Under the pieces are notes generated by a model. The model saw only the letters and a program-made list of their open reading frames with translations, was not told the DNA's origin and searched no databases. 48,435 bases of DNA from NCBI GenBank assembly GCA_947459205.1, contig CANHCR010000017.1, positions 1 through 48,435 of the forward strand, in the 5' to 3' direction. A program made the position numbers and the translations under genes. Shown here one piece after another: positions 34,934 through 44,887 of the stretch. Every line of letters begins with the position of its first letter. Positions within the stretch are counted from its first letter, which is position 1. The DNA is from Caryophanales bacterium (lineage in GTDB: Bacteria; Bacillota; Bacilli; Paenibacillales; CANHCR01).

Positions 34934-35092
34934 TCAAAAATCTTTCATTGGCAGTTGATATTCTGTCTCCACTGCTTCAATCGTGTTCTTATGAAAATCC
35001 ACGATGACTTTGTTTCGCCACATACTCATTCCAAAAAAAACTGTCCACAATTGTGCGCAAGTTTCATCATCTAATTTTCTTGAAATCGCCAT
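34934..35092 (-). pseudogene. Collapsed VapBC-like locus: antitoxin start fused to toxin end
   Basis: An open frame of 52 codons. Its first 39 residues (MAISRKLDDETCAQLW...VIVDFHKNTIEA) match the N-terminus of the antitoxin gene at 46540-46773; the last 12 (VETEYQLPMKDF) match the end of the PIN toxin at 46199 (VETQYQLSMKDIL). Roughly 650 bases, containing the rest of the antitoxin and nearly the whole toxin, are missing. The terminator region behind it is also similar to the other locus. The fused frame contains neither a functional antitoxin nor toxin, but it is still open and could be translated. Confidence 0.8.
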
Positions 35093-35263
35093 AAAACATC
35101 CGTCCCAAACACATCATACCGTTTTTGATTTACGAATGAACTTTTACTTGATTGTTGCTATTTTTCATAAGGATTTTAAAACTTCTTTACTCAGTTCAAA
35201 AAAAATTACAAGCTACTTGTTCGGAAATAAATACGAATCCTCTGGGATATTGGATTTTTTGCG

Positions 35264-35301
35264 TTAAAAAGAGGCAGGCATTCGCCCGCCTCTTTTTTTG
35301 T
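35264..35301. terminator. Rho-independent terminator of the giant gene
   Basis: The stem AGAGGCaGGC / GCCcGCCTCT with an ATTC loop has A and T runs on both ends, just after the giant gene's stop. Confidence 0.9.
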
Positions 35302-35323
35302 TGTTGGAAAATGGTCAAACTTG

Positions 35324-38300
35324 CTACTGTAAGGTTGTCACACTCAACGCAGTCGTTGGTACGGACAAGTTTTTCTCTGCATCGACTGCACGAATCGTGA
35401 TACTGCTGGTCGTATTAGCTGTCATATTTTTAAATGTATAGTTGTTCACAATCCCTGCCACGGTAGCAACATACGTACCGTTTCGATATATGTTGTAATG
35501 TGTAACTGCTACGTTGTCCGATGCCGGCGACCAAGTAATTCGGAAACCTGTAGATGTGATGAGACTGCTGTTTACTGTCGTCGGTGCCGTTGGTGCGATC
35601 GGATCTACCGTGTACGTTGTTGCAGCGTTCAAGACGATCGACTGATCAGAACGATTTCCGGCATTGTCAATCGCTTGGACACGGATTTGATGCGACAAGT
35701 TAAACGGTAATCCGCTAAACGTATAGTTAGTACCCAGTACAGTTTGAACATACACACCATTACGATAAACGTTGTATTTGGCAACAACTTGATTGTCCGT
35801 GGATGCGTTCCAACTCACACGGAATCCGGTCTTCGTTACATTACTTAAAGTAAGACCTGTTGGAATCGTCGGCGCAATCCCATCGAGCGTCGTTGCACTG
35901 ATTGCATCTGTCATACCCGAACGATTTTTCGCGGCATCAACTGCCTGAAGACGAATCGAATACGCTGTGCTACTGGCTAAACCAAGGAACTCAGTCTCTG
36001 CACGCGGTACTGTTTTTACATACACACCGTTCAAGAAAACATTGTATCCAGTAACACCGACATTGTCTGTCGATGGCGTCCATGTCACGAAAATTTTATC
36101 TTTTGTCACCTGTGTCGCAGTGACGTTTGTCGGAACTGTTGGCGGTGTCATGTCAATCGTTGTCACATTACGCAAAGCCTTCGCCGAGCGATTATTTGAA
36201 GTATCAACTGCCATCACTTCAATATTATAGCTCTGCAATTCAGTCAGCCCCGCAAAGCGGTACGTTGTGGTTGTCACAGTATCGATCAGTACTCCGTCGC
36301 GATAAATATTGTATCCTTTTACAGCCACGTTATCTGTAGATGCTGTCCAGTTCAATCGGAAGCCTGTCGCAGACAACAATGCAACTGTTAAATTAGAAGG
36401 TGTTGTCGGCGGGATGATATCAGGCGTAGATACACTAATCGGTGCGCTCAATGCCGAGACATTGTTTTTCTTGTCAAAAGCCAACACTTGAACTGAGAAA
36501 TTCGCACCGGAAGTGAGGCCGAACAATTCGACTTCGAGCACATTGGCAGGCAATGTGCGCGTAACGACGCCGTTCACAAATACTCGATAGCCGGTCACCG
36601 CGACGTTGTCTGTCGACGCATTCCAACTGACTTTAAACCCGGTTGGACGGGCATTGCTGACCGCTACACCAGAAGGCACAGTCGGTGCAAGTCGATCACC
36701 GCCGAGCACCGCCGGAATGAGCGTATCAACTGGTTGCAATGCAATCGTCGTTTCTACCGTTTGATTACTGTTCAAATACATCGTGTACGTGGCGCCACCG
36801 GCAATATCCAGAATATTGCTCAAAGCGCTAACACCGGCTACTTGATTGTTCGTGTTTCGGCCCCAGGCAACGACCGTTCCATTCGATTTCAGGGCAATCG
36901 AATGTTGCCCGCCCGCAGCGATGGCACTGACGCCGTTCAAAGTACTCGGCACGTTCGTTTGTCCGGACTCGTTCGCGCCCCAGGCAACGACCGTTCCGTC
37001 CGCTTTAAGCGCCAAGGAATGGTTGCCGTTGGCGGCAATCGCCACGACGCCACTCAAGCCTTCTGGAATCGTCACTTGACCGTTTGTATTCAAGCCCCAG
37101 CCAACGACCGTTCCGTCCGCTTTTAATGCTAAAGAGTGGAATGTGCCAGCGGCAATCGCCACGACATTTTCTAAATCGCTTGGTACAGTAGCGACGGCGG
37201 CGTTCGTCGTTTCATTGCCGTTAAAACCCCAAGCAATGACCGTGCTGTCATAGCGGAGAGCCAATGAATGGTATCCGCCAGCAGCAATCGCGACGATATC
37301 TTTGAGACCGTTAGGAACATTCGTTTGCCCGTCCCCGTTGCGACCCCATGCGACGACTGTGCCGTTCGTTTTCAACGCAAGATTATGGAAGCGACCTGCC
37401 TTCACAGCGACAACATCGCTCAGATTTTGCGGTTTGCCCAACTGATTCATCGTGTTGGAGCCCCACTCTTCAACCGTTCCATTCCCCATGGTTGCAACAC
37501 CATGCTGCCAACCAGACGAAATGAGACGCACGTCATCAGCGCTCGGACGATACATATAGGTGTTATTACTGAGCGAACCTTCAACCCCATCGACAACCGC
37601 ACTCACTTGCGCATAATACAGCTGATCCCATTTCCACGCGGAGGTCGTGAACGTGTACGTTCGCGAGGTCAATCCGGAAGCCACCAACTGTCCGTTCAAA
37701 TACACATTATACGTCGTCGCACCCTCAAACTCATCCCAACCGAGATCAATCGTGTTGCCCGAAATTTGCGCCGTCGGGATGACGACACGTGCCCATTTTG
37801 CATACAACGTCAGGTCACTAGAGACTGTAGTCCAGTTCAAGGCGCCTGCGCGATATTCGACGAACGGTGTGGTCAACGCAACATCCGTAAACCAACCTTT
37901 GAACACATAGTTCGCTGCACGCCAAGGCCACGCATATTCAGATGAATAACCACGATAGAGCGTAACTCTACCTTGTGTGTCCGCTTGGATTGGAGAAAGC
38001 GCTGTTCCACCATTGGACTCAAACGAGACCGTTCGCCCAGAAGTCATTTTATACAAAAGATTTTGACTATCCGGCATTAACCAGATGCTGTCCCCCGCGA
38101 AGATGAGGCGGTTAAACGGTTTCGTACCGACAAGATCATTATTAATTACGGTTGTCTTATTGTAAGCCGATAATTGACCGTTCGAAATCCGATAACGCAA
38201 GAGCGCACTCTGCATATTAAAGTTTGATTGTCCGTAAGACACCCAAATATCGCGACCATCATATGTCGCATCGATAATCCCGTAAGATGTCGGTCCATGC

Positions 38301-41300
38301 TCGATATGAATGGCAGATGCCCAGTTGCTCACTTCTGATACGGTGCCATCGGCAACGGTAATCTTCACCAGCGGCTTAGCCGTGGAATTCGGTACCATCC
38401 AAATGTGCGAGCCGTCGAACAAGGCCGACACGTAAAACGTCAAAGAATTTAAAGCGGTCCGTTCGGAATAGGTCGTCATGCTGTGCGTAACCGTATTGAA
38501 CTTGACAATCGAACCGTTATTATGGGCCGCTGGAATAAGCCAAATGTTAAGTCCATCATAAACGCCGTGTGAGTAGTTTGCAGCATATTCCGCAGCTTGC
38601 ACACTCGCCGGCCAACTCGTATATTTGTTGATTGCATTGGTGTTCGGATCAATCCGCAAAAATCCGTTCGCATGACTGTAGAAACGGTCCGATTTCGGGA
38701 ACAGCCAAACATACTGACCGTCATAAATGCCGCCGGCAAAATATAAATAGCAACTCGACAGGCAACCCGGAATCGTTGTAATCGTCACGATTTCATGCGT
38801 GGTAGCATTCACTTTATAGATTTTGTTGGTACCGTCAGGAATAAGCCAGATACTCGTACCGTCATAAACCGCACCGGAAAAATCGTCAATCCATGTTTCA
38901 TTGATTTCAAGGTCGATGGTGGTCATTGTACCGTTCGCTTTGTTCACTTTCAGCAGTTGATCAATTCGCCCTTGCGGAACGAACCAGACATGCGTGCCGG
39001 TATCCACCGCATCGACAAAACTACTTTGCCATATACTCATCCCTGTGGATGTCAAAATATTGTAAGACGCCAACGTCGGTTCAGTAATTTGACTGTACGA
39101 AGTCGTAAAGCGGCTATACGAATTACCGTTTTGCAAAATAATTCCGTTGGTCGATAACAACCACTTCGCGTATAGCGTAAACCCGGCACTGACCGGCGTA
39201 GAAAAGTCGTAAGCGTTGTTTAATTCCGCATCGCTATACCATCCGACAAACTGGTACCCCGCACGAGTCGGAGCGGTCGGTTCGCTGACTGTTGCACCCG
39301 CTGCCAGTAATTGAGTCGTGACTGCCGACCCACCACGTGTATCAAACGTAACGCTAGCCGTCCATTTTGCATAGAGAGTGAGCGGCCCGTTGACTGCTGT
39401 AGAGAATGAATGTGCGCTCGTCAGTCCACTATCGGAGAACCAACCGCCAAATGTAAATCCACTGCGTGTCGGGTTCGCAGGTTGCGTCACCGTTTGGCCG
39501 AACGCGCGCGCTTGCGAGGCGACAGCACTGCCGCCGTTCGAGTTGAACGCCACTGTAAATGTCGGTGTCAATTTAATGACGCGATCCGCCTCATATGGAA
39601 TCACCCATCCGGCGCGACCATCGTAGAGAAGATCGGTAAATGCATCTCCGAACGGATTCGAATTGAAACCACTCGGCCAACTGTTGAACGTACTCATCGA
39701 GCCATCGCTAACATCGACACGGACCAAACAACTGTCGCGGGCGGCAACCCACAAATACGTTCCGTCAAAAACACTTCCTGTCGTACCCAAATATGCGCCG
39801 ATGCTGCAGTTGTTCGGCCAATTTGTAAAAGCGGTCATCATGCCGTTGGTCGGATTCAATTTGACGAGCGCATTGTGATCGCTAAGCGAACCTGCTCCAG
39901 GTACAAGCCATATATTTTGCCCGTCATAAGCAGATGAAGCAAATTTCATCGCAGAATAGTCGCTCGGCCATTGGTTGTAACCGGTAAACGAGCCTGTCTG
40001 TGTATTCATTTTATACACCCGATTCAATGGATGAGACAACCCTGCCGGCGTCAGCCAGAGATGAATACCGTCATATAAGACGCTTGAGAACATCGGCAAA
40101 TTAGTAAAACTTGCAATCTCACTCGGTAAGGCAAAAGACTTCACGGAGTTATCCGCCGGATCGAAGCGCAAAATCGAATTTTCATAATGCGGTGCCAACC
40201 ACACATAGCGACCGTCAAACACGCCGCCGGCAAAACGATTGCTCGATTCGAATGAAGTATAACTGACCGAGCTCATCGAACCGGTGGAGGCATCCACTTT
40301 TACGATTTGGTTCGCGTTGGACGGAATCAACCAAACATGTGTGCCGTCAAATACACCGCCGGCAAAATTGTTGCCGAATCCGGACCAAGTAAAGCCCGCC
40401 GGCCAGCTACTGTATGCCGTCATCACACCTGTCGATTTGTTCATTTTCACCAACGATTTCGAACTCTTGTTCGGTATAAGCCACAAGTTCGTGCCATCGT
40501 CAACTGCACCAGTGAAATCATCAGTACCTTTCGTGAACCCGCTCGGCCAACTGTTAAACCCGCTCGCCGTCAGATTGACAAGTGGCGCCGGCGTCACCAC
40601 AGTGCCGGTGAAACTCGTTCCATTTTGCAAATAAAATTCGTTCCATTTCGCATAAATCGCCACATCATCCGTAACTGGCGTGCTGAAGTCATACGCTCCT
40701 TGGGAGGTATACCATCCTTGGAATGTGTACCCTGCTTTCGTCGGTTGCGTCGGTTGCGTTGCCGTCTGCCCGTAGGTTAACATTTGCGTCGCCACCGAAC
40801 CTGCGCCATTCGTATGGAACATCACATTGAACTTGCGCTCGCTGATTTTAACCAGCAAATTGTTGTCCTCCGGGATAAGCCACAAATTGGCGCCATCATA
40901 CGTTGCCCCGGCGAATCCACTCGAAATGGTACCGCCATGTATGTTACTAAACGCACTCATCGCTCCGGTCGTCGGATGAATACGAATCATCGCATAGTTG
41001 TTCACGTTCGGAATGAGCCAAACGTGCGCACCGTCATAGAAGGCTCCTTTAAATTTGTCAAAGGTCGATTTCGTGTAACCGGTCGGCCAACTGCTGTATC
41101 CGGTCATTTCGCCCGACTGTACATCGACTTTGACGACGATTGTTGTATGATCTGCCGGCGCCAACCAGAGGTGTGTACCGTCAAACGTACCGCCGGCAAA
41201 TCCGGTAAGCGTCGTTTTCGTAAAACCTGCCGGCCAAGTGCCGTGTGACGTCATCGAACCGTCTGCCGGGTTGAATTTCACCAATGAACTTCCGGAATCC

Positions 41301-44300
41301 GGAATGAGCCAGATATGCGATCCGTCATAGATAGCTCCGGAGAAATTATCGGAGTAATAGTTTGCAAGGGAAGGCCAATCGCTGTATGACGTCATCGCGC
41401 CATCAGCCGGATTTATGCGAATGATGCGATTTGCACCCGTGCCGGTCGGAATCATCCATACATAGCGACCGTCATACACGCCGCTCACAAACGTGTTCAT
41501 CGTCGATGACTGCTTGTTAAAGCCGGACGGCCATCCGTCGTAATAGGTAATTGCCTCAGTCGTGACATTCACTTTCACAACTTTCTCTGCTTGTTGCGGA
41601 ATCAACCATACGTTTTCACCGTCAAATACACCGGCACTGAACTTTGGATTGCCGGAATTGTTAATCAAAAGATGATAATGCTTTAGTTCGCCTGTTGCTT
41701 CATTCACTCTGACTAAATACGGGTGGTCCATCGGCACAAGCCATAAATACGTTCCATCCGACACGGCAGCGGAAAAACGATCATCGGAACCGTAAGTAAA
41801 CGGCAACGTGTAACTCGTCATTGACAAATGACTGAGTGGCGTCAATCCGCTGACTCCGATTGAAAAACCGAATCCGTCTTGTACCGTTGTGCCGCTTGTC
41901 GTCCATTTTGCATACAACGTTGTATTGGACGTTACAGGTGAACTGAAATCAAACGGTTGCGTCAAACCGGCGTTGGTAAACCAACCGATAAACGTGTGCG
42001 CATTTTTCGTCGGCGCAGTCGGAGCCGTCGCCAAACTGCCGATATCGAGCGTTTGCGTCGCAATCGAGGTGGTGCTGTTTGTGACAAACGTAACGGACAC
42101 TTGCCATTTTGCATACAGTGTCAAGTCATTCGGTACCGGTGCGCTAAAGTTATAAGGAGTTGTCAACGAGACATCACTAAACCACCCGGAAAATACGAAA
42201 CCGGAGCGTGTCGGTGCACTCGGTTGAGCCACCGCAACATCAGGATTGACATACGCAGTTGACACTGCGCTGCCGCCGTTACTATTGAATTGCACGGCAT
42301 AGCGTGTGCTTGCTTTCACTAACTGGCTGGCATGATTCGGGATGAGCCAAATATTCGTACCGTCATAGACGGCACCACCCGCTTTCGGACCCGGAGACCA
42401 ATCACTATAGGCATACCCGCCGGAACCGCCTGTCGGCCAACCTTGATGAGAAGTCATCGCGCCCGTTGCAGGATTGACTTGCACCAAATGATTACTGCGG
42501 TCCGGGATGAGCCAAATGCTATTACCGTCGTAAACAGCCCCACCAAAGTCTGAACCGGTCGAAGTTTTGTTGTATCCTGCCGGCCACGAATTATAGCCCG
42601 TCATTGTTCCGGTGAATCGGTTCACTTTCACGACCATATTGCCGTTCGACGGCGCCAGCCACAAGTTGTCTCCTTCAATTACACCGCCGGCAAAGGCGTA
42701 CGTGTTGTGCACAAAACCGGCCGGCCACGAATTGTATCCAACCATCGCACCGGTCGCGGGATCGAAACGAACCAAAATCCCGCTTTGCGAATAGACAAAC
42801 ACTTTCGGGATGAGCCAAATATACGTGCCGTCAAACACGCCGCCCTTGAATGAACCTGCGTATTTTGTGAAACCAGCCGGCCACGAATTATAGCCGACCA
42901 TTGCGCCGGTCGATGGCGTGACGCGAATGATGCGGTCCGCATCCTCCGGAATGAGCCATACATAGGTACCGTCGTAGACGGCCCCGGAAAATGCATCGGA
43001 ACCTTTTGTAAATCCACTCGGCCACGTGTTGTAGCCGGTCATTACCCCGGTCGTTGCGTGTACGCGAATGACACGGTCCGCATTGTACGGAGCCAGCCAA
43101 ATGTACGTGCCGTCGTACGCACCCCCTGAGAACGCCTCAGCACCTTTTGTGTAACCGCTCGGCCACGAGGAAAAACCGGTCATCGCGCCAGTCGACGGAT
43201 TGACGCGCACGACTTGATTACCGGTCGATGGAACCATCCAGATGTTTGTACCGTCGTATACGCCGCCGAAAAACGAATCGAAGCCTTTCGTGAATCCGCT
43301 CGGCCACGTATTGTAGCCAGTCATTAACGGATTATTTACCGATTTGGGGTTGGCAACGATACCGCTGTAGCCGTATCCGTCTTGACCGAACACGCCGTTC
43401 GGACGCCATTTCGCGTAGAGAGTCAAGTCACTGTTGACCGGTGTCGCAAAGGAAAACGCTTGGGTGAGCGCACTGTTGGTATACCAGCCTTCCAACACAT
43501 AGTTGCTACGTGTGACCGCCGGTGCAGTTGCGAGTTGATTCGGCAAAACCAGTTGACTGCTTGCAGCATTTCCGCCATTTGAAACGAAACTGACCGTATA
43601 GGCGACCCACTTCGCATAGAGTGTCAGATTGCCGGTTACCGGTGCGGAAAAACTATACGCACTCGTTAAGCCCGCGTCGGTAAACCATCCCATGAATGCG
43701 TAACCGCTTTTGCTCGGCGCAGCCGGCTCAGTCGCCGTTTGTCCGGCGCGTACCGTTTCACTGTTCACGAGACTTCCACCGTTCTCCTCGTAATCTACGC
43801 TCAACGTGCGATACACTTCGACTTTTGTACTTAATGAAGCTGTGGCCCCGCTATATTCGACATAGTAGTTTGCCGGGTTGTTGTCATTCGTTCCGGTACA
43901 CGTACCTAAATTTAAAAACCCGCATCCATACGTATAGGTACTTGTATTGTTTTCCTTACGGTCAACCCAACCCCCGGAAACATACTCAACGAAATGTTCA
44001 CTGGAAGTGTTGTTCGGCTCACCGTTCGCCCAACGTGCGAATTGATTCTGCGGGACCGAAACATTCGGCGAATTTCCGTCGGAAAAATTTGCACCGCGTT
44101 CCGCTGCAGGTCCCGTTACCCAATAGTATTTCCCTTCCGAAGCGCCTTGGTTAGCAAACAACGTCGAACCGACGGCACTATTGATTCTAGAAAATTCATC
44201 GCTACCGCCCAACCAACCTTGCACGCCGAAAAAGCGCGCCAGGTGATTGTCTTCTGCCTGCGTATTTAATGTCGCCAAGTAGCCGCTCAAAACCCCCGCC

Positions 44301-44887
44301 GTCTGACGACCTTCGGCTGCTGAACGGGCATTATTCCAAGTCATTTTAGTATTAACGACTTCGTAATAATTAACTTGTCCGGAGGACAACTCGAGCGGAA
44401 TCGCATGGCCCAACGTAAAACGGACGGTACGCACCGCATTGTTCGTTGAAGTCGTCGTATAACGAACCGTACGCAACAATGCTTGCCAGTTCGCCGGTGT
44501 CGTCGAACCATTAAAGCGCAACACTCCCGTCGATGTGTTGAATGCAGTCACACTCACGCCGGACGGCAAACTGCCCGTATACGACAAAGAATCCTTGCCC
44601 GAGTCAAAATTGGTGCTGATGACGACCGTAGCACCATTTATGCTCGATGACGAGTTGATTGGCGCAACATTCGTCTCCACCGTCAAACTCGGCGCAATCG
44701 CTGCACCGGATGCCGCCACCGAATTTTCTACAATATTGGCATTGATGTATTGCGTCACACTTGGTGATGTGTTGGCCAACGCTTCGTAATCCTCTAATTG
44801 GAAAATCCCGCTTGGCACAACACCGCTTACAAGCAATAAAAATGCAAGTAGCGTTGCAAAAGTCCCTCTCATTTTCACTCTTGCCAT
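35324..44887 (-). CDS. Giant secreted protein: C-type lectin, four 7-repeat propeller blocks, RCC1 block, FN3 domains
   Basis: A 3187-aa secreted protein with an uninterrupted frame. Layout by residue: signal peptide (1-38); an Ig/cadherin-like part (60-165); C-type-lectin-like domain (172-346; WNNARSAAE, WLGGSD, FARWANGEPNN, HFVEYVSGGWVD); two InlB-type B repeats (362-500); repeat block 1 (522-861); two B repeats; block 2 (1023-1350); one B repeat; block 3 (1441-1776); two B repeats; block 4 (1939-2284); one B repeat; an FN3-like domain; seven RCC1 repeats (2452-2722); five FN3 (2731-3187). Each block has seven repeats of about 47 aa with the core YDGTxIWLIPxxxxxLVRVNPxTG. I read each as a seven-bladed beta-propeller. 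No SLH, LPXTG or stalk anchor was seen. AAAGGA lies 10 bases before ATG 44887. Function unknown; adhesion or glycan binding is inferred. Confidence 0.93.
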   Translation of the reverse strand: MARVKMRGTFATLLAFLLLVSGVVPSGIFQLEDYEALANTSPSVTQYINANIVENSVAASGAAIAPSLTVETNVAPINSSSSINGATVVISTNFDSGKDSLSYTGSLPSGVSVTAFNTSTGVLRFNGSTTPANWQALLRTVRYTTTSTNNAVRTVRFTLGHAIPLELSSGQVNYYEVVNTKMTWNNARSAAEGRQTAGVLSGYLATLNTQAEDNHLARFFGVQGWLGGSDEFSRINSAVGSTLFANQGASEGKYYWVTGPAAERGANFSDGNSPNVSVPQNQFARWANGEPNNTSSEHFVEYVSGGWVDRKENNTSTYTYGCGFLNLGTCTGTNDNNPANYYVEYSGATASLSTKVEVYRTLSVDYEENGGSLVNSETVRAGQTATEPAAPSKSGYAFMGWFTDAGLTSAYSFSAPVTGNLTLYAKWVAYTVSFVSNGGNAASSQLVLPNQLATAPAVTRSNYVLEGWYTNSALTQAFSFATPVNSDLTLYAKWRPNGVFGQDGYGYSGIVANPKSVNNPLMTGYNTWPSGFTKGFDSFFGGVYDGTNIWMVPSTGNQVVRVNPSTGAMTGFSSWPSGYTKGAEAFSGGAYDGTYIWLAPYNADRVIRVHATTGVMTGYNTWPSGFTKGSDAFSGAVYDGTYVWLIPEDADRIIRVTPSTGAMVGYNSWPAGFTKYAGSFKGGVFDGTYIWLIPKVFVYSQSGILVRFDPATGAMVGYNSWPAGFVHNTYAFAGGVIEGDNLWLAPSNGNMVVKVNRFTGTMTGYNSWPAGYNKTSTGSDFGGAVYDGNSIWLIPDRSNHLVQVNPATGAMTSHQGWPTGGSGGYAYSDWSPGPKAGGAVYDGTNIWLIPNHASQLVKASTRYAVQFNSNGGSAVSTAYVNPDVAVAQPSAPTRSGFVFSGWFSDVSLTTPYNFSAPVPNDLTLYAKWQVSVTFVTNSTTSIATQTLDIGSLATAPTAPTKNAHTFIGWFTNAGLTQPFDFSSPVTSNTTLYAKWTTSGTTVQDGFGFSIGVSGLTPLSHLSMTSYTLPFTYGSDDRFSAAVSDGTYLWLVPMDHPYLVRVNEATGELKHYHLLINNSGNPKFSAGVFDGENVWLIPQQAEKVVKVNVTTEAITYYDGWPSGFNKQSSTMNTFVSGVYDGRYVWMIPTGTGANRIIRINPADGAMTSYSDWPSLANYYSDNFSGAIYDGSHIWLIPDSGSSLVKFNPADGSMTSHGTWPAGFTKTTLTGFAGGTFDGTHLWLAPADHTTIVVKVDVQSGEMTGYSSWPTGYTKSTFDKFKGAFYDGAHVWLIPNVNNYAMIRIHPTTGAMSAFSNIHGGTISSGFAGATYDGANLWLIPEDNNLLVKISERKFNVMFHTNGAGSVATQMLTYGQTATQPTQPTKAGYTFQGWYTSQGAYDFSTPVTDDVAIYAKWNEFYLQNGTSFTGTVVTPAPLVNLTASGFNSWPSGFTKGTDDFTGAVDDGTNLWLIPNKSSKSLVKMNKSTGVMTAYSSWPAGFTWSGFGNNFAGGVFDGTHVWLIPSNANQIVKVDASTGSMSSVSYTSFESSNRFAGGVFDGRYVWLAPHYENSILRFDPADNSVKSFALPSEIASFTNLPMFSSVLYDGIHLWLTPAGLSHPLNRVYKMNTQTGSFTGYNQWPSDYSAMKFASSAYDGQNIWLVPGAGSLSDHNALVKLNPTNGMMTAFTNWPNNCSIGAYLGTTGSVFDGTYLWVAARDSCLVRVDVSDGSMSTFNSWPSGFNSNPFGDAFTDLLYDGRAGWVIPYEADRVIKLTPTFTVAFNSNGGSAVASQARAFGQTVTQPANPTRSGFTFGGWFSDSGLTSAHSFSTAVNGPLTLYAKWTASVTFDTRGGSAVTTQLLAAGATVSEPTAPTRAGYQFVGWYSDAELNNAYDFSTPVSAGFTLYAKWLLSTNGIILQNGNSYSRFTTSYSQITEPTLASYNILTSTGMSIWQSSFVDAVDTGTHVWFVPQGRIDQLLKVNKANGTMTTIDLEINETWIDDFSGAVYDGTSIWLIPDGTNKIYKVNATTHEIVTITTIPGCLSSCYLYFAGGIYDGQYVWLFPKSDRFYSHANGFLRIDPNTNAINKYTSWPASVQAAEYAANYSHGVYDGLNIWLIPAAHNNGSIVKFNTVTHSMTTYSERTALNSLTFYVSALFDGSHIWMVPNSTAKPLVKITVADGTVSEVSNWASAIHIEHGPTSYGIIDATYDGRDIWVSYGQSNFNMQSALLRYRISNGQLSAYNKTTVINNDLVGTKPFNRLIFAGDSIWLMPDSQNLLYKMTSGRTVSFESNGGTALSPIQADTQGRVTLYRGYSSEYAWPWRAANYVFKGWFTDVALTTPFVEYRAGALNWTTVSSDLTLYAKWARVVIPTAQISGNTIDLGWDEFEGATTYNVYLNGQLVASGLTSRTYTFTTSAWKWDQLYYAQVSAVVDGVEGSLSNNTYMYRPSADDVRLISSGWQHGVATMGNGTVEEWGSNTMNQLGKPQNLSDVVAVKAGRFHNLALKTNGTVVAWGRNGDGQTNVPNGLKDIVAIAAGGYHSLALRYDSTVIAWGFNGNETTNAAVATVPSDLENVVAIAAGTFHSLALKADGTVVGWGLNTNGQVTIPEGLSGVVAIAANGNHSLALKADGTVVAWGANESGQTNVPSTLNGVSAIAAGGQHSIALKSNGTVVAWGRNTNNQVAGVSALSNILDIAGGATYTMYLNSNQTVETTIALQPVDTLIPAVLGGDRLAPTVPSGVAVSNARPTGFKVSWNASTDNVAVTGYRVFVNGVVTRTLPANVLEVELFGLTSGANFSVQVLAFDKKNNVSALSAPISVSTPDIIPPTTPSNLTVALLSATGFRLNWTASTDNVAVKGYNIYRDGVLIDTVTTTTYRFAGLTELQSYNIEVMAVDTSNNRSAKALRNVTTIDMTPPTVPTNVTATQVTKDKIFVTWTPSTDNVGVTGYNVFLNGVYVKTVPRAETEFLGLASSTAYSIRLQAVDAAKNRSGMTDAISATTLDGIAPTIPTGLTLSNVTKTGFRVSWNASTDNQVVAKYNVYRNGVYVQTVLGTNYTFSGLPFNLSHQIRVQAIDNAGNRSDQSIVLNAATTYTVDPIAPTAPTTVNSSLITSTGFRITWSPASDNVAVTHYNIYRNGTYVATVAGIVNNYTFKNMTANTTSSITIRAVDAEKNLSVPTTALSVTTLQ
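36698..37534 (-). repeat. RCC1-like seven-repeat block (fifth propeller)
   Basis: Seven units, most of about 40 aa, with the core VVAIAAGxxHSLALKxDGTVVAWGxNxxGQ (residues 2452 to about 2722 plus linker). This is a bacterial RCC1 propeller; the last unit is degenerate. Confidence 0.85.
38036..39073 (-). repeat. Propeller block 4: seven YDG-IWLIP repeats
   Basis: Residues 1939-2284, the most diverged block: repeat cores include SGAVYDGTSIWLIP, AGGIYDGQYVWLFP, SHGVYDGLNIWLIP, SALFDGSHIWMVP and LIFAGDSIWLMP. Confidence 0.82.
39560..40567 (-). repeat. Propeller block 3: seven YDG-IWLIP repeats
   Basis: Residues 1441-1776. Seven cores can be counted, from TGAVDDGTNLWLIP to TDLLYDGRAGWVIP, each followed by a LVKxNxxTG strand. 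Confidence 0.85.
40838..41821 (-). repeat. Propeller block 2: seven YDG-IWLIP repeats
   Basis: Residues 1023-1350. Seven cores can be counted, from SAAVSDGTYLWLVP to AGATYDGANLWLIP, ending directly in the next B repeat. Confidence 0.85.
42305..43324 (-). repeat. Propeller block 1: seven YDG-IWLIP repeats
   Basis: Residues 522-861. The most regular block: units start MTGYNTWPSGFTKG and contain GGVYDGTNIWMVP or similar, then VVRVNPSTGA; exactly seven are present. Confidence 0.88.

Noticed and set aside
34802-35074. Plus-strand frame after the orphan promoter
   Set aside because: Composition is unlike a protein, it is antisense to the toxin-antitoxin remnant and has no ribosome site, so it is not the missing CstR-regulated gene.
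37268-37945. Plus-strand frame of 225 codons opposite the giant gene
   Set aside because: It is a shadow of the RCC1 coding strand; its residues are arginine/histidine-rich as expected from antisense codon bias, with no ribosome site.
38036-43324. Regular spaced repeats that might suggest a CRISPR array
   Set aside because: The repeats are about 140 bases long, diverged, in frame and coding (YDG-IWLIP repeats); no direct repeat of 25-40 bases with unique spacers exists.
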